Shown here: positions 15,861 through 24,940 of the stretch, piece after piece
How the letters are laid out: each line of letters begins with the position of its first letter
Numbering within the stretch: the stretch's first letter is position 1
Origin: CAYXTW01 sp964452645
GTDB taxonomy: Bacteria > Zixibacteria > MSB-5A5 > GN15 > PGXB01
Length of the DNA: 51,953 nucleotides
Direction of reading: 5' to 3'
Assembly (NCBI GenBank): GCA_964452645.1
Contig: CAYVMO010000021.1
Coordinates: forward strand, 1 to 51,953
Position numbers and translations under genes: made by a program
The notes under the pieces: generated by a model
What the model was told of the DNA's origin: nothing
Databases searched by the model: none
The model's input: the letters and a program-made list of their open reading frames with translations, nothing else

Positions 15861-16876
15861 TTTTTCGCCTCCGCCTTTTGCACACTGTTCAATACAGCGG
15901 TGGCCACTTCTTCGACAGTTATCGTTTCGATAGCACTGCCTTTGTATGGCTGCACAATCAGATGCCCCTCACCGAGAGGTCCCCATCGGACAGGGGACAT
16001 CGCATGTTCGGATGGATAAATTCCGATTACCTTGGTTCCGACGGCGGCAGCCAGATGAAGCGGCCCGGTCGAATTGGCGACGACAACTCCGGCCAGAGAC
16101 AATAAAGCCGCCAGGGTCAGTAGATCTGTTTTCCCGGCGAATGAATTGACTTTGAAACCATAATTCTCGGCCGCTTTTTTGATTCGTAATCCTTCTTCAT
16201 TGGAGCCGGTCATTAATACTGTAAGACCTTTTTTTGTCAACAAATCATATAACTCGATAAATTGCTCCAGCGGCCATTGCTGAGCCGATCCTCCGGAACC
16301 GGGATGAAGAATAAGAAAATCAGCTTTAATACGATCAAGAGTAAGCAATTTCCGGGCCTCATCAAGCTCACGATTTTTTAAATCCAATTTGGGAATTTTG
16401 AACAAGACACCCTGGCGAAAAAAGCGAAGGAAATCAAGATTATATTCGCTTTCATGTTTCTTGTTGCCTTTCCGGCTGTGGAAAATATGATAATTAAAAT
16501 AGATCGAATGAAAGCGCCGACCGGTTCCGATCCGATACGGTATCCCCGCTTCGTAGAGAAGCCGGCTGATTATTTTATCGGGAAAAAGTACCAAGGCAGT
16601 ATGGTAGTTTGATTCTTTTATTCTCTGCAGAAACTCCGCCTGATACTCTTTTTCCTTTTGCAGGCGACCGTTATCCAGCGTGACGACTTTGTCGATATAT
16701 TTTATATTTTTCAGAATCGGCGCCGCATAATCGGAAGTCAGGACATCAAAAGAGCTCTCGGGATACCGCATTTTCATCGTTTCTATAAATGGCAAAGCCA
16801 AGATGAGATCGCCCAGCCGGTCGGTGCGACTGATTAAAATACGATCTCCGCGTTTTAACTCAATCTGTCTGGCCAT
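15857..16876 (-). CDS. Glycosyltransferase family 9 (heptosyltransferase-like)
   Basis: The 339-residue protein begins with the GT9 Rossmann strand ILISRTDRLGDLILALPFIE. In the C-terminal half it has the nucleotide-sugar site: ILHPGSGGSAQQWPLEQFIEL, then VVANSTGPLHLAAAVGTKVIGIY. GT9 enzymes such as WaaC and WaaF add heptose from ADP-heptose to the LPS core at the cytoplasmic face of the inner membrane. It overlaps the GT2 gene upstream by 17 bases and the rsh gene downstream by four. Confidence 0.9.
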   Translation of the reverse strand: MARQIELKRGDRILISRTDRLGDLILALPFIETMKMRYPESSFDVLTSDYAAPILKNIKYIDKVVTLDNGRLQKEKEYQAEFLQRIKESNYHTALVLFPDKIISRLLYEAGIPYRIGTGRRFHSIYFNYHIFHSRKGNKKHESEYNLDFLRFFRQGVLFKIPKLDLKNRELDEARKLLTLDRIKADFLILHPGSGGSAQQWPLEQFIELYDLLTKKGLTVLMTGSNEEGLRIKKAAENYGFKVNSFAGKTDLLTLAALLSLAGVVVANSTGPLHLAAAVGTKVIGIYPSEHAMSPVRWGPLGEGHLIVQPYKGSAIETITVEEVATAVLNSVQKAEAKK

Positions 16877-17633
16877 CCCAATTTCTTCCCCCGGTTTTAT
16901 TCATGTTCCTCAACTTGGCATATTTGACCATGACTGCGATCGCCGAAAGAGCCGACAAAATAAAGCCCTCCAATCCGTCCCGAAAACCCCGTTTACTAAT
17001 ATAATATTTTATAAACGCCACCATCGGTCTAATAATAATATCGAAAAGAGTGGCCTTTTTCTTTTGGCGAAAAGCCTCCTCGGCACCGAGTGTCGTATAG
17101 CAATTTGATTTTTTCAGATATTGCTCCAGATTGACATAACTGTAATGAAGCAATTCCCCCTCCAAATTTCTGACTCGCCCTTCAAGTTTAACATTTTCAT
17201 GCACGATTGAATTGTTGAAATTACCTTTTGCTTTTTGAAAAAGCCGCAAAACATAATCAGGATACCAGCCGCAGTGATAAATCCAGCGGCCGAGAAACAT
17301 AGTTTTGCGTTTCAAACGATAACCGGCGTAATTATCATCTTTTCCAATAACGTCCATTATTTCCTCGGCGAGTCGTGGAGTGAGTTCTTCGTCGGCGTCA
17401 AGAGACAATATCCATTTGCCCGAGGCATGACTAACACCCTCCTGCTTGGCCTTCCCGAATCCCTGCCATGTATTGGCAAAGACCCGGGCGCCGAATTTTT
17501 CGGCAATCTCGACGGTGCGGTCGGTCGATTGGCTGTCAACGACGATAATTTCATCGGCGATTTTCAACGATTCCAGACAGCGAGCGATATTACGCTCCTC
17601 GTTTTTTGTGATAACCACCGCCGATAATTGCAT
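16860..17633 (-). CDS. Glycosyltransferase family 2 (WaaE/KdtX-like)
   Basis: This is a 257-residue GT-A enzyme. LSAVVITKNEERNIARCLES and IIVVDSQSTDRTVEIAEKFG form the nucleotide-binding half, WILSLDADEELTPRL holds the DxD, and YRLKRKTMFLGRWIYHCGW is a segment characteristic of the WaaE/KdtX subfamily, which adds glucose to LPS core heptose. A C-terminal hydrophobic stretch may associate with the membrane. It overlaps by one base with the upstream GT9 gene. Substrate is inferred from family and neighbours. Confidence 0.9.
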   Translation of the reverse strand: MQLSAVVITKNEERNIARCLESLKIADEIIVVDSQSTDRTVEIAEKFGARVFANTWQGFGKAKQEGVSHASGKWILSLDADEELTPRLAEEIMDVIGKDDNYAGYRLKRKTMFLGRWIYHCGWYPDYVLRLFQKAKGNFNNSIVHENVKLEGRVRNLEGELLHYSYVNLEQYLKKSNCYTTLGAEEAFRQKKKATLFDIIIRPMVAFIKYYISKRGFRDGLEGFILSALSAIAVMVKYAKLRNMNKTGGRNWDGQTD

Positions 17634-18778
17634 CAGACCGAATCCCTTTTCGCTTCTTCTTCTTTTCCCGTCGAATGTTTTATCGAATCATACAGTCGTT
17701 CGAACTCTTCGACGACCTGGTGCGGTTCGATATCGTACAAATTGTCGACGCTTTCGGCGACGACAGCACCGTATTCCTGCCGATAAGGTCGCCAGAAATT
17801 AAAATTGCGTCGATGACCGGAATAAAGCCCGACGACCGGAATTTTCATCAGACGTGCAATATGCACCATCGATGTATCCGGGCTGATCAAAAAGTCAAGC
17901 CGCGACATAATGGCGCATACATCCAGAAATGAAAGATTTTTCGGAATCAGATACCATCGTGCATCCGAACTTGATATTAATTTTTCCGCCATAACCCTGT
18001 GATCCATAGTGCATAATATAATGAATCTATATGATCGGTATTTATCCGACAGGGAATTGACAATGCTAATATATTTTTTTAGTGAAAGAGTCCGGGTCGG
18101 ACTTCCCGCGGAGATATTAAGACCGATTGAGGCCTTTTCGCCACCGGGTAGTTTCCGGAAAAAATCATCCGCTATCCTGGCGGAATTTTCAGGGATAAAA
18201 GGGGGTTGAAACGGATCAATCGTGTCCGGACTAATTCCGAACAGATTAAAAATCAGAAAACCGTTGTCGATGTTATGATCGCGACCGTCGGTTTGATAGG
18301 GCAGACAATAATCATAATACTTCATAAATCTTATTTTCCGGGAAGCGGCAATAATCGAATTATTTTCAATTAATTTGGTCAATAGCAGTCCGGTAACCGA
18401 ATCATGAGTAAGCGGGTCAAAGATGACATCGAATTTTTTTTGCTTCAAACGCCTGATCATGGGCCAGTCATAAAAGATATTTTTCGAATAAATATGGATT
18501 TCGTCGATAAGCGGATCATTGACAACCAATTCTTTATTGGAAGGTGACGCGATTACTTCCAGCCGAACATGAGCGAATTTTTTTTTCAGGGCGTGGATGA
18601 CCGGGATCGTTGAAATCATATCGCCCATTTTATCGGGGCGAAGAATCAATATTGATTTGATGTTATCAGGATTCAGCGGCCATTTCGACGGGTCGCCGTT
18701 TTTCAGGAGCAGACTAAAGGGTAAATGCAGAGCTTTTTTGAAAGAATGCTCGACATGTTTGACTGTTTCCGGCGGCAT
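17633..18778 (-). CDS. Glycosyltransferase family 9 (heptosyltransferase-like), second copy
   Basis: The 381-residue protein contains ILILRPDKMGDMISTIPVIHAL near residue 45, the GT9 N-terminal motif. The C-terminal site LDFLISPDTSMVHIARLMKIPVVGLY follows about residue 300. It diverges from the neighbouring GT9 and carries about 35 extra N-terminal residues. Probable role: adding a heptose or related sugar to the LPS core. It starts 17 bases after the msbA-like stop; AGGA lies upstream of the ATG. Confidence 0.87.
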   Translation of the reverse strand: MPPETVKHVEHSFKKALHLPFSLLLKNGDPSKWPLNPDNIKSILILRPDKMGDMISTIPVIHALKKKFAHVRLEVIASPSNKELVVNDPLIDEIHIYSKNIFYDWPMIRRLKQKKFDVIFDPLTHDSVTGLLLTKLIENNSIIAASRKIRFMKYYDYCLPYQTDGRDHNIDNGFLIFNLFGISPDTIDPFQPPFIPENSARIADDFFRKLPGGEKASIGLNISAGSPTRTLSLKKYISIVNSLSDKYRSYRFIILCTMDHRVMAEKLISSSDARWYLIPKNLSFLDVCAIMSRLDFLISPDTSMVHIARLMKIPVVGLYSGHRRNFNFWRPYRQEYGAVVAESVDNLYDIEPHQVVEEFERLYDSIKHSTGKEEEAKRDSV

Positions 18779-18795
18779 AAAATAATCCTAACTTT

Positions 18796-20733
18796 TTAAG
18801 CCGACAGAATCGACGAATCAACCGGCTGATTATTGTTTTTAAACTGCATCATATATAATTTATGATACAATCCATTCTGTTTCAGGAGTTCGTCGTGTCG
18901 GCCTTCTTCGATTATCCGTCCCCGATCCAGAACGAGTATCCGGTGGGCATTGATGATTGTCGACAAGCGATGGGCAATGACAAGAGTGGTACGATCTTTC
19001 ATCAGGCGGTCGATCGCTTCCTGCACTAGAAGTTCCGCCTCGGTATCCAGTGCCGACGTGGCCTCATCGAAGATTAGTATCTGCGGATTTTTCAGCATCG
19101 CCCGCGCAATGGCGATGCGCTGTCTCTGCCCGCCCGACAGCCGCACACCGCGGTTTCCGACGAGAGTATCATATCCTTTTTCGAATTCGGTTATAAAATT
19201 ATGGGCGTTGGCCACTTGAGCAGCCTTTTCGATATCTTCAAAGGGTGCCGCAGTCAGACCATAGGCGATATTGTTTTTAATCGTGTCGTTGAATAGATAT
19301 GTCTCCTGCGTCACAATTCCCAGCATGTGCCTCAGCGAATTCAGCTTTATATCTTTGATGTCGGCATCGTCAATAGTTATCTGCCCCCGCTGCGGGTCAT
19401 AAAACCTCGGCAAAAGATCAAATAAGGTCGATTTTCCGGCTCCCGAGGGTCCGACCAGTGCCACCACCTCTCCCCTTTTCACCTCGAACGAAACATCGGT
19501 AATCACCGGCTCTCCCGAAAAATAGGCAAATGAAACATGGTCATATTTGATTAAAGATTCGAACGTTTCTTTCGGCACCGCCGCAGGTGATTCGGAAACC
19601 TGAATCGGCGTATCAATGATGTGAAAGATTCTCTCCGAAGCCGCCATTCCCTCCTGAATTTTAATATGAATCCGGAAAAGATTTTTAACCGGTTTTATCA
19701 AAGAGAACATGGCGATGATGAAAGTCATAAAATCGCCGGCATCCATCTCCCCGCCGCCCTCGATTATTTTCGTCCCGGCGTAAATCAATATAGCGATGCC
19801 GGCAAATACGATAAGAATATCATTAACCGGACTGGCCAGATGACGAATCCGCGTCATCCGCAATAAAGCGCGGAAAAATTCCCCGGTCGCCTTGAAGAAT
19901 TTCTTTATTTCAAAATTCTCCATGGCATATGCCTTGACGATGCGAATATTGGCGATTGATTCTTCCAGTATTGAGTTGACATCGGCCATTTTTTCCTGCG
20001 AACGGAAAGAATACTTGCGCAATTTTTTGCCCATCCAGTAAATAAATCCGAAGACGGCCGGAAGAACCAAAGCGGCCAGGAGCGTCAATTTCCATGAAAG
20101 AAGCAGTAAAAATCCCAAAAGCAGGATCACCGTAAAAGAATCAACGACAAGTTGATTAAACCCGAGATCGAGTGTCTCGTTTAAAACCACCACGTCGTTG
20201 GTCACTCTCGAAATTAGTTGTCCTGTTCGCTGGCGATGGAAAAAACTCAATGACAGTTGCTGGTATTTTTCAAAGAGCCTGTTGCGAAAATCACGAACCA
20301 CCGACTGCTGGACATATGCCATAAAAAAGCCCTGAAAGTAAACAAAAAAGTTCGATATCAGCGCGATAAATAATATCAGCCAGCAAAAATTTATCAGAGT
20401 ATCCTTGCGCGATTCACCGCCGACTATTTCATTAATTTTATCTTTTAATTGGTTTTTTGAGCGAGCCAGAAAATCAAGTTCGCCTTCCAGTTTGGCTGAT
20501 ATGTTATCAGATGCATCGGTCGATTTCTGATATTCTGTCGTATTTTCGGTGGCTGACGGCGAATCAATTTTATCAGGAAGCTCCGCCACCTGAAAGAGGG
20601 TCATCAAGAGCGGTCCGGCCATCCAGACCAGTAGCCCGGCGGCAAAGGCATGTATCCCGGCCGATATTGAGGAAACAACAATATGCCCCCAGTAGGGCTT
20701 CAGGCAGCTAAATGTTCTTCGAAACAAACTCAT
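18796..20733 (-). CDS. ABC exporter, MsbA-like lipid A / lipid flippase
   Basis: The 645-residue half-transporter has a six-helix membrane domain (about 1-360) fused to an ATPase. Walker A is GPSGAGKST, the signature is LSGGQRQRIAIARAML, Walker B is ILIFDEATSALD, and the switch is VIAHRLSTI. The coupling segment QLSLSFFHRQRTGQLISRV is typical of MsbA/multidrug ABC exporters. A roughly 60-residue hydrophilic insertion (residues about 55-115) lies in the first extracytoplasmic loop. Genetic context with three LPS-type glycosyltransferases points to lipid A-core export across the inner membrane. It is first in its operon, with a promoter at 20801-20829. Confidence 0.9.
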   Translation of the reverse strand: MSLFRRTFSCLKPYWGHIVVSSISAGIHAFAAGLLVWMAGPLLMTLFQVAELPDKIDSPSATENTTEYQKSTDASDNISAKLEGELDFLARSKNQLKDKINEIVGGESRKDTLINFCWLILFIALISNFFVYFQGFFMAYVQQSVVRDFRNRLFEKYQQLSLSFFHRQRTGQLISRVTNDVVVLNETLDLGFNQLVVDSFTVILLLGFLLLLSWKLTLLAALVLPAVFGFIYWMGKKLRKYSFRSQEKMADVNSILEESIANIRIVKAYAMENFEIKKFFKATGEFFRALLRMTRIRHLASPVNDILIVFAGIAILIYAGTKIIEGGGEMDAGDFMTFIIAMFSLIKPVKNLFRIHIKIQEGMAASERIFHIIDTPIQVSESPAAVPKETFESLIKYDHVSFAYFSGEPVITDVSFEVKRGEVVALVGPSGAGKSTLFDLLPRFYDPQRGQITIDDADIKDIKLNSLRHMLGIVTQETYLFNDTIKNNIAYGLTAAPFEDIEKAAQVANAHNFITEFEKGYDTLVGNRGVRLSGGQRQRIAIARAMLKNPQILIFDEATSALDTEAELLVQEAIDRLMKDRTTLVIAHRLSTIINAHRILVLDRGRIIEEGRHDELLKQNGLYHKLYMMQFKNNNQPVDSSILSA

Positions 20734-20800
20734 TCAAATTTCCAACTTCAGCCGAGTATTCCATTTAAATTCACGCGGCATGAAACTCCATAAATTGTAA

Positions 20801-20829
20801 ACATAACTATAAATGTATAAAATTGTCAA
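20801..20829 (-). promoter_or_regulatory. Promoter of the msbA-like/glycosyltransferase/rsh operon
   Basis: TTGACA (20829-20824), 17 bases, then TTATGT (20806-20801) on the minus strand, about 68 bases before the ATG at 20733. It lies just beyond the stop of the upstream lipoprotein gene at 20844. Confidence 0.6.
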
Positions 20830-20843
20830 CCAGTGTAAGCAGA

Positions 20844-21548
20844 CTACGGAGAAATCCTTGCGGTATTCGGCGGTATGTCGATCCGGAATTTCTCTTCAGG
20901 AATGTCAATATTCAATTTCGCCAAACGGCGGATCGCTTCAAAGCGAAAAGAACCGTCAGACGTCGTATAATTAATCTCATCGGGAATGAACCTGTCGTCT
21001 TTCAATGTATAACCTATTTCCATCCCCTCCGGGCAACTTCGTGATTCCAGTTTATACTGCCGCAGATGATCATCTTCGCTAATAACCACAACATAAAATC
21101 CATCAAGTTCATGGTTTATTTCGGCCGGCGTTTTTTGAAACAATTCAATAATCGTGGGCTCTAATGGCATACTATCGGCGCAACCGTCGCTAATAAAATC
21201 AGCCATCTCGCCGGAATAAAATTCCTTCTCAGTCGGGAAATAGGCGATTATCGAATCAGGCAATATAAGTCCTTTCAGGACCCCCTTGCCAAGATAACCC
21301 CGGGCGAACAATGAGATTTTGTCGTCAGAACGGTAAACGTCCAGCCGGACCGAATTTTTTCTGCCTTCGCGATAAATCTTAACATCGAACAGATAGGCAT
21401 CACCTTTTCCCTCCTGCCAGATTTGCGTTTCCGCTTCAATGATTTCCTGGTTTGCCCTTTTACGATGGGCCAGAGTACAGCCTGATACAATAAAGGCAAA
21501 AACCGAAATAATAACAAAAAGCCGGGACGATTTAGGGTAAGCTTTAAT
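20844..21548 (-). CDS. LolB/DUF4292-like outer-membrane lipoprotein, apparent ATT start
   Basis: With a standard start codon only 155 residues are obtained (TTG at 21311), losing the N-terminal third. The frame is open upstream to a TGA and encodes basic residues, a hydrophobic core (RLFVIISVFAFI) and a perfect lipobox, VSGC, then CTLAHRKRAN. No ATG, GTG or TTG occurs between that TGA and the lipobox. The best start is ATT at 21548-21546, with GAGG about five bases upstream and overlapping the TAA of the site-2 protease gene (TATTAA). This gives 234 residues. The mature part is beta-strand rich with a LolA/LolB-like pattern (AYLFDVKIYREGR, GLILPDSIIAYFPTEKEFY) and a C-terminal IDIPP. Likely role: lipoprotein insertion at the outer membrane or a related lipid-binding task. 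Confidence 0.75.
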   Translation of the reverse strand: MKAYPKSSRLFVIISVFAFIVSGCTLAHRKRANQEIIEAETQIWQEGKGDAYLFDVKIYREGRKNSVRLDVYRSDDKISLFARGYLGKGVLKGLILPDSIIAYFPTEKEFYSGEMADFISDGCADSMPLEPTIIELFQKTPAEINHELDGFYVVVISEDDHLRQYKLESRSCPEGMEIGYTLKDDRFIPDEINYTTSDGSFRFEAIRRLAKLNIDIPEEKFRIDIPPNTARISP

Positions 21549-22173
21549 AAATCCTCACTCCCGCAAAAAGATACACAAAATAACTGATAAAAGGCCCCAA
21601 TATTAGCCAAAATCCGCCGACCAAAATCAAAAACATTAATATAAACGGTCCAAAACGCTGAAAACGCATCAATGCCGGCTCATACTCCGGAGGCATGACG
21701 CTTTCCAGCAGATGTGAACCGTCCAGAGGGAAAAGTGGAATAAGATTAAAAAAGGCCAGGGAGACATTTATCATGACACCGACAAGGAAAAATTGGGCCA
21801 CAACCGTTGGTACAGAGATTGCACCCGTAGTCGACATTCGAAAGAGCATTCCGAAGATAAAGGCCAGGCTCATATTAGACAGCGGACCGGCGGCCGATAT
21901 CCAGAAATTGGCTACGCGCGGATTTCGTAGATTAAACGGATTGATCGGCACCGGCTTGGCCCATCCAAAACGAAAACCGGATAAAAACATCATAAGCGTC
22001 CCAAATAAATCCAGATGGGCTAGCGGATTCAGCGTCAATCGCCCCGCATCGCGCGCAGTAGTGTCGCCGAATCGGAAGGCAATATAGGCATGAAAAAACT
22101 CGTGCACCGTCAATGAAAAAAATATGGCCGGTGCCGCAATCAACGCACGTCTTAAGAAATCAGAATCAAACAT
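21544..22173 (-). CDS. Site-2 protease family (M50) membrane metalloprotease
   Basis: This 209-residue polytopic protein carries HEFFHAYIAFRFGD (HExxH zinc motif) in the first helix region, NPLAHLDLFGTL shortly after, and NLIPLFPLDGSHLLE near residue 165, the third-ligand NPDG-like motif. These define the compact M50 subgroup without PDZ domains. It would cleave membrane-spanning substrates within the bilayer. Its stop overlaps the start of the downstream lipoprotein gene; it lies 10 bases after the glutamate dehydrogenase gene. Confidence 0.92.
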   Translation of the reverse strand: MFDSDFLRRALIAAPAIFFSLTVHEFFHAYIAFRFGDTTARDAGRLTLNPLAHLDLFGTLMMFLSGFRFGWAKPVPINPFNLRNPRVANFWISAAGPLSNMSLAFIFGMLFRMSTTGAISVPTVVAQFFLVGVMINVSLAFFNLIPLFPLDGSHLLESVMPPEYEPALMRFQRFGPFILMFLILVGGFWLILGPFISYFVYLFAGVRIY

Positions 22174-22183
22174 TTTCTATACT

Positions 22184-23461
22184 TTATGAATAAATCCCCC
22201 GGAGCATAACGACATCCACGACTCGTTGAATAGCCACCATAAAGGCCGCAATCCGCAGATGGACTTTATTCTTCAGGGCCACCTGCAGGACATCATTAAA
22301 TGCACTCGTCATAAATTGCTCCAGGCGGTTATTAACCTCCTCCTGTGTCCAGAAAAAACCCATCCTGTCCTGGACCCATTCGAAATATGATACGGTCACA
22401 CCGCCGGCGTTACATAAAATATCGGGGATTACAAAAATATTGTTTTTTTCTAGAATTTTATCCGCGCCCGGTGTGACCGGACCATTGGCTCCCTCGGCGA
22501 TTATCCTGGCCTTAACCCTGGCCGCATTTTTCCCTGTAATCTGGTTTTCCAGCGCCGCGGGAACCAGAATGTCGACTTCGGCATAAAGAATTTTATTCTT
22601 ATCAAACGGTCTGGCGTCCGGGAATCCGACCACCTTCTTTTTTTTATTTACATATTCAATCAATGCCGGGATATCAATTCCATCGGGATTATACAGCCCG
22701 CCGAAAACATCACAAACATAAATTACCTTGACACCCAGCTTTTGAAGATGGTCGGCCGCTACCGAGCCGACATTGCCGAAACCCTGTACCGCCGCGGTAG
22801 TTTTGGTTGCTATCATTTTAAGATGTTTCAAGGCCTCTCGAACCGTTATCACGACGCCGGCGCCGGTTGCCTCGCGACGTCCCAATGAACCGCCCAGGAC
22901 AACCGGTTTGCCCGTGATAGCCGAGGTAACCGTGTGCTGCGCGTGCATCGAAAACGTATCCATAAACCAGGCCATCGTTTTTTCATTAGTATTAACGTCG
23001 GGCGCCGGAATATCCTTTTCGGGACCGACCACCTCCAGCAGAGCGGTCGTATATCTCCGGGTCAATCGCTCCAGTTCTCCTTCGGACATCTTGCCCGGAT
23101 CGCATACGATACCGCCCTTGCCGCCACCGAAAGGGATATTAACGACGGCGCACTTCCAGGTCATCCAGGCCGCCAGCGCCTGGACTTCATCGAGATCGAC
23201 ATTCGGATGATACCTGATACCCCCTTTAGCCGGGCCCCGCGCAATACTGTGTTGAACCCGATAGCCGGTGAACATTTTAAAGTTTCCGTCATCCATTCGT
23301 ACCGGTAGTTTTACAATTGTGCTCTTGCGGGGATACTTAATAAATTCCATCAGACCCGGATCAATTTTTAATTTGACCGCCGCCTGATCGAATTGTTTCA
23401 TAACATTTTCAAAAGTCGAAATCGGAATCGTGACCGATTTTAGTCGCTTTACTTGCGCCAT
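22184..23461 (-). CDS. gdhA: Glu/Leu/Phe/Val dehydrogenase (glutamate dehydrogenase)
   Basis: The 425-residue protein matches hexameric NAD(P)-dependent glutamate dehydrogenases, which interconvert glutamate with 2-oxoglutarate and ammonia. Visible signatures are YRVQHSIARGPAKGGIRYHP with the substrate-binding Lys, PFGGGKGGIVCDP with the catalytic Lys, DIPAPDVNTNEKTMAWFMD, and the Rossmann segment VQGFGNVGSVAADHL. VIPDILCNAGGVTVSYFEW is the conserved C-terminal region. Coenzyme preference cannot be decided by eye. It is in the middle of a six-gene operon, 44 bases after the DNA glycosylase. Confidence 0.95.
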   Translation of the reverse strand: MAQVKRLKSVTIPISTFENVMKQFDQAAVKLKIDPGLMEFIKYPRKSTIVKLPVRMDDGNFKMFTGYRVQHSIARGPAKGGIRYHPNVDLDEVQALAAWMTWKCAVVNIPFGGGKGGIVCDPGKMSEGELERLTRRYTTALLEVVGPEKDIPAPDVNTNEKTMAWFMDTFSMHAQHTVTSAITGKPVVLGGSLGRREATGAGVVITVREALKHLKMIATKTTAAVQGFGNVGSVAADHLQKLGVKVIYVCDVFGGLYNPDGIDIPALIEYVNKKKKVVGFPDARPFDKNKILYAEVDILVPAALENQITGKNAARVKARIIAEGANGPVTPGADKILEKNNIFVIPDILCNAGGVTVSYFEWVQDRMGFFWTQEEVNNRLEQFMTSAFNDVLQVALKNKVHLRIAAFMVAIQRVVDVVMLRGIYS

Positions 23462-23505
23462 ATGAGATACCCTTTATACTAAGCTCATCATAATCTTTAT
23501 CTTAA

Positions 23506-24093
23506 TCATTTACGGGATACGTAATCCGATGTCGAATCGTAAAACCGCCATAGTTTATTGATACCTTTCTTTATCCCGATACGTCGCGACCTTTCAATCT
23601 TAGAAACCTTATAGCAACGGTCTTCAAGATACAGCTTGCCGCCGGTCAAATCAAGGCCGTTATGTTTTCGGGTCAGATTAAAAGCCTTACAGAGTTTTCC
23701 CGGCCCATCGGCCAGTTTATTTGAATTCGGGTTTGCATATCTTTTTCGCATAATATCGACCGCATCGATAGGTTCGGCGGAACGGATCAAAACGGCGGCC
23801 GGGAAATCCTTTCGTTCGGTAACGACATTCAGGCAGTAATACATACCATAGATAAAATAAATATAACTGAAACCACCTGGTCCATACATTACTTCATTGC
23901 GTTCGGTTCTGCCGACTGCGGCATGACAGGCCGGGTCACTCTCGCCGATATATGCTTCGACCTCGACCAATCGCGCAGCGAGTAAATCCCGCCCCGATTT
24001 ATACACCAGAAATTTGCCAATCAGGTCGTGTGCCACTTTAAGTGTCGGGCGTAAGTAAAACTCACGTGGAAGCTTATAAGAACCATGAGCCAT
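23506..24093 (-). CDS. DNA-3-methyladenine glycosylase (AAG/MPG family)
   Basis: This 195-residue enzyme excises alkylated purines from DNA. Family signatures: LARDLIGK-like VAHDLIGKFLVY near the N-terminus, VEVEAYIGESDPACHA with the catalytic Glu, MYGPGGFSYIYFIYGMYYCLN (the minor-groove probe region), and DGPGKLCKAFNLTRKHNG near the C-terminus. Length and order match bacterial 3-methyladenine glycosylase II-type proteins of the mammalian fold. It lies 8 bases after the PHP gene. Confidence 0.95.
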   Translation of the reverse strand: MAHGSYKLPREFYLRPTLKVAHDLIGKFLVYKSGRDLLAARLVEVEAYIGESDPACHAAVGRTERNEVMYGPGGFSYIYFIYGMYYCLNVVTERKDFPAAVLIRSAEPIDAVDIMRKRYANPNSNKLADGPGKLCKAFNLTRKHNGLDLTGGKLYLEDRCYKVSKIERSRRIGIKKGINKLWRFYDSTSDYVSRK

Positions 24094-24101
24094 TCTATTT
24101 G

Positions 24102-24929
24102 CTATTCGTCGGTATAGGGAAAAAGTTCGTAGGCTATCGTCGCCGCCGTTTCCAGATCGTAACCAATATCTTCCGGCCGATGCGCATCCGATCCCATGGC
24201 CATAATCCTTACCCCGGCTTTGCGCGCCATATTGACAATATCCATGGCCGGATAATATTCGCTTAGTCCTTTGCGAAGAGCCGATGTGTTGATTTCGATC
24301 CCGACGTCATGTTTCACCATTGTTTCAAAAACAGGCTCAATCCGTCCCCGGTGAATGGTCAGGATTTCATCGCCATAAATTTGCAGGCCGTGCGTTTTAT
24401 ATATATCCAGATGCGCAAAGGCATCGAATAGCCCGCTTTCGGCCGCCTTATCCACAATTTCGAAATACTTATCGGCCAGCGCCGGGAGGTTGATTTCCTT
24501 AGATTTTTTCTCGAATTTTTCCTTATAGCACAATTCGATATCATCAACCTCATGTACGGCACAGAGTCGATAGTAAAACGGATATTTCTCGAATAAACGT
24601 GATATCTCCCCTTCGCAGCCGGGATAATAACCGACCTCAACTCCGCAACGCACGATGGGCGGATAATATTTTTCCGCCGCCTCAAACACTGCCTCGACAT
24701 AAGGCTTTAGATTATCGACAGTTACCGGGAGCAACCGGCCATCGACTTTTATCTGTCGGTCATTTTCGGCAATTACGGGATTAGTATCATAATGGGTCGT
24801 AAAACAGATTTCCCCCAGACCTTTTTGATTGGCCGCCAGGCAAAATTCATCGATCGAACCCTGCGCATCGAATGAAAAATCCGGATGGATATGATAATCA
24901 GCCAATGAGCAACCGTCTATTGTCATCAT
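24102..24929 (-). CDS. PHP-domain histidinol-phosphatase-like enzyme
   Basis: The 275-residue protein has the PHP metal-binding motifs in order: DYHIHPDFSFDAQG, FTTHYDTN, a Glu in CGVEVGYYPG, CAVHEVDD, AHLDIYKTHG and MGSDAHRPEDIG. This is the HisJ/HisK (histidinol-phosphatase) branch of the PHP superfamily. It would hydrolyse L-histidinol phosphate in histidine biosynthesis, although no other his genes are nearby, so another phosphoester is possible. The ATG is preceded by GGGGGAG. Confidence 0.88.
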   Translation of the reverse strand: MMTIDGCSLADYHIHPDFSFDAQGSIDEFCLAANQKGLGEICFTTHYDTNPVIAENDRQIKVDGRLLPVTVDNLKPYVEAVFEAAEKYYPPIVRCGVEVGYYPGCEGEISRLFEKYPFYYRLCAVHEVDDIELCYKEKFEKKSKEINLPALADKYFEIVDKAAESGLFDAFAHLDIYKTHGLQIYGDEILTIHRGRIEPVFETMVKHDVGIEINTSALRKGLSEYYPAMDIVNMARKAGVRIMAMGSDAHRPEDIGYDLETAATIAYELFPYTDE

Positions 24930-24940
24930 AAAAACTCCCC

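Noticed and set aside
21275..21610. Minus-strand frame of 111 residues next to the lipoprotein gene, suggesting a frameshift
   Set aside because: The true frame continues openly upstream to the site-2 protease stop and carries the lipobox, so no frameshift is needed; this frame is a shadow.
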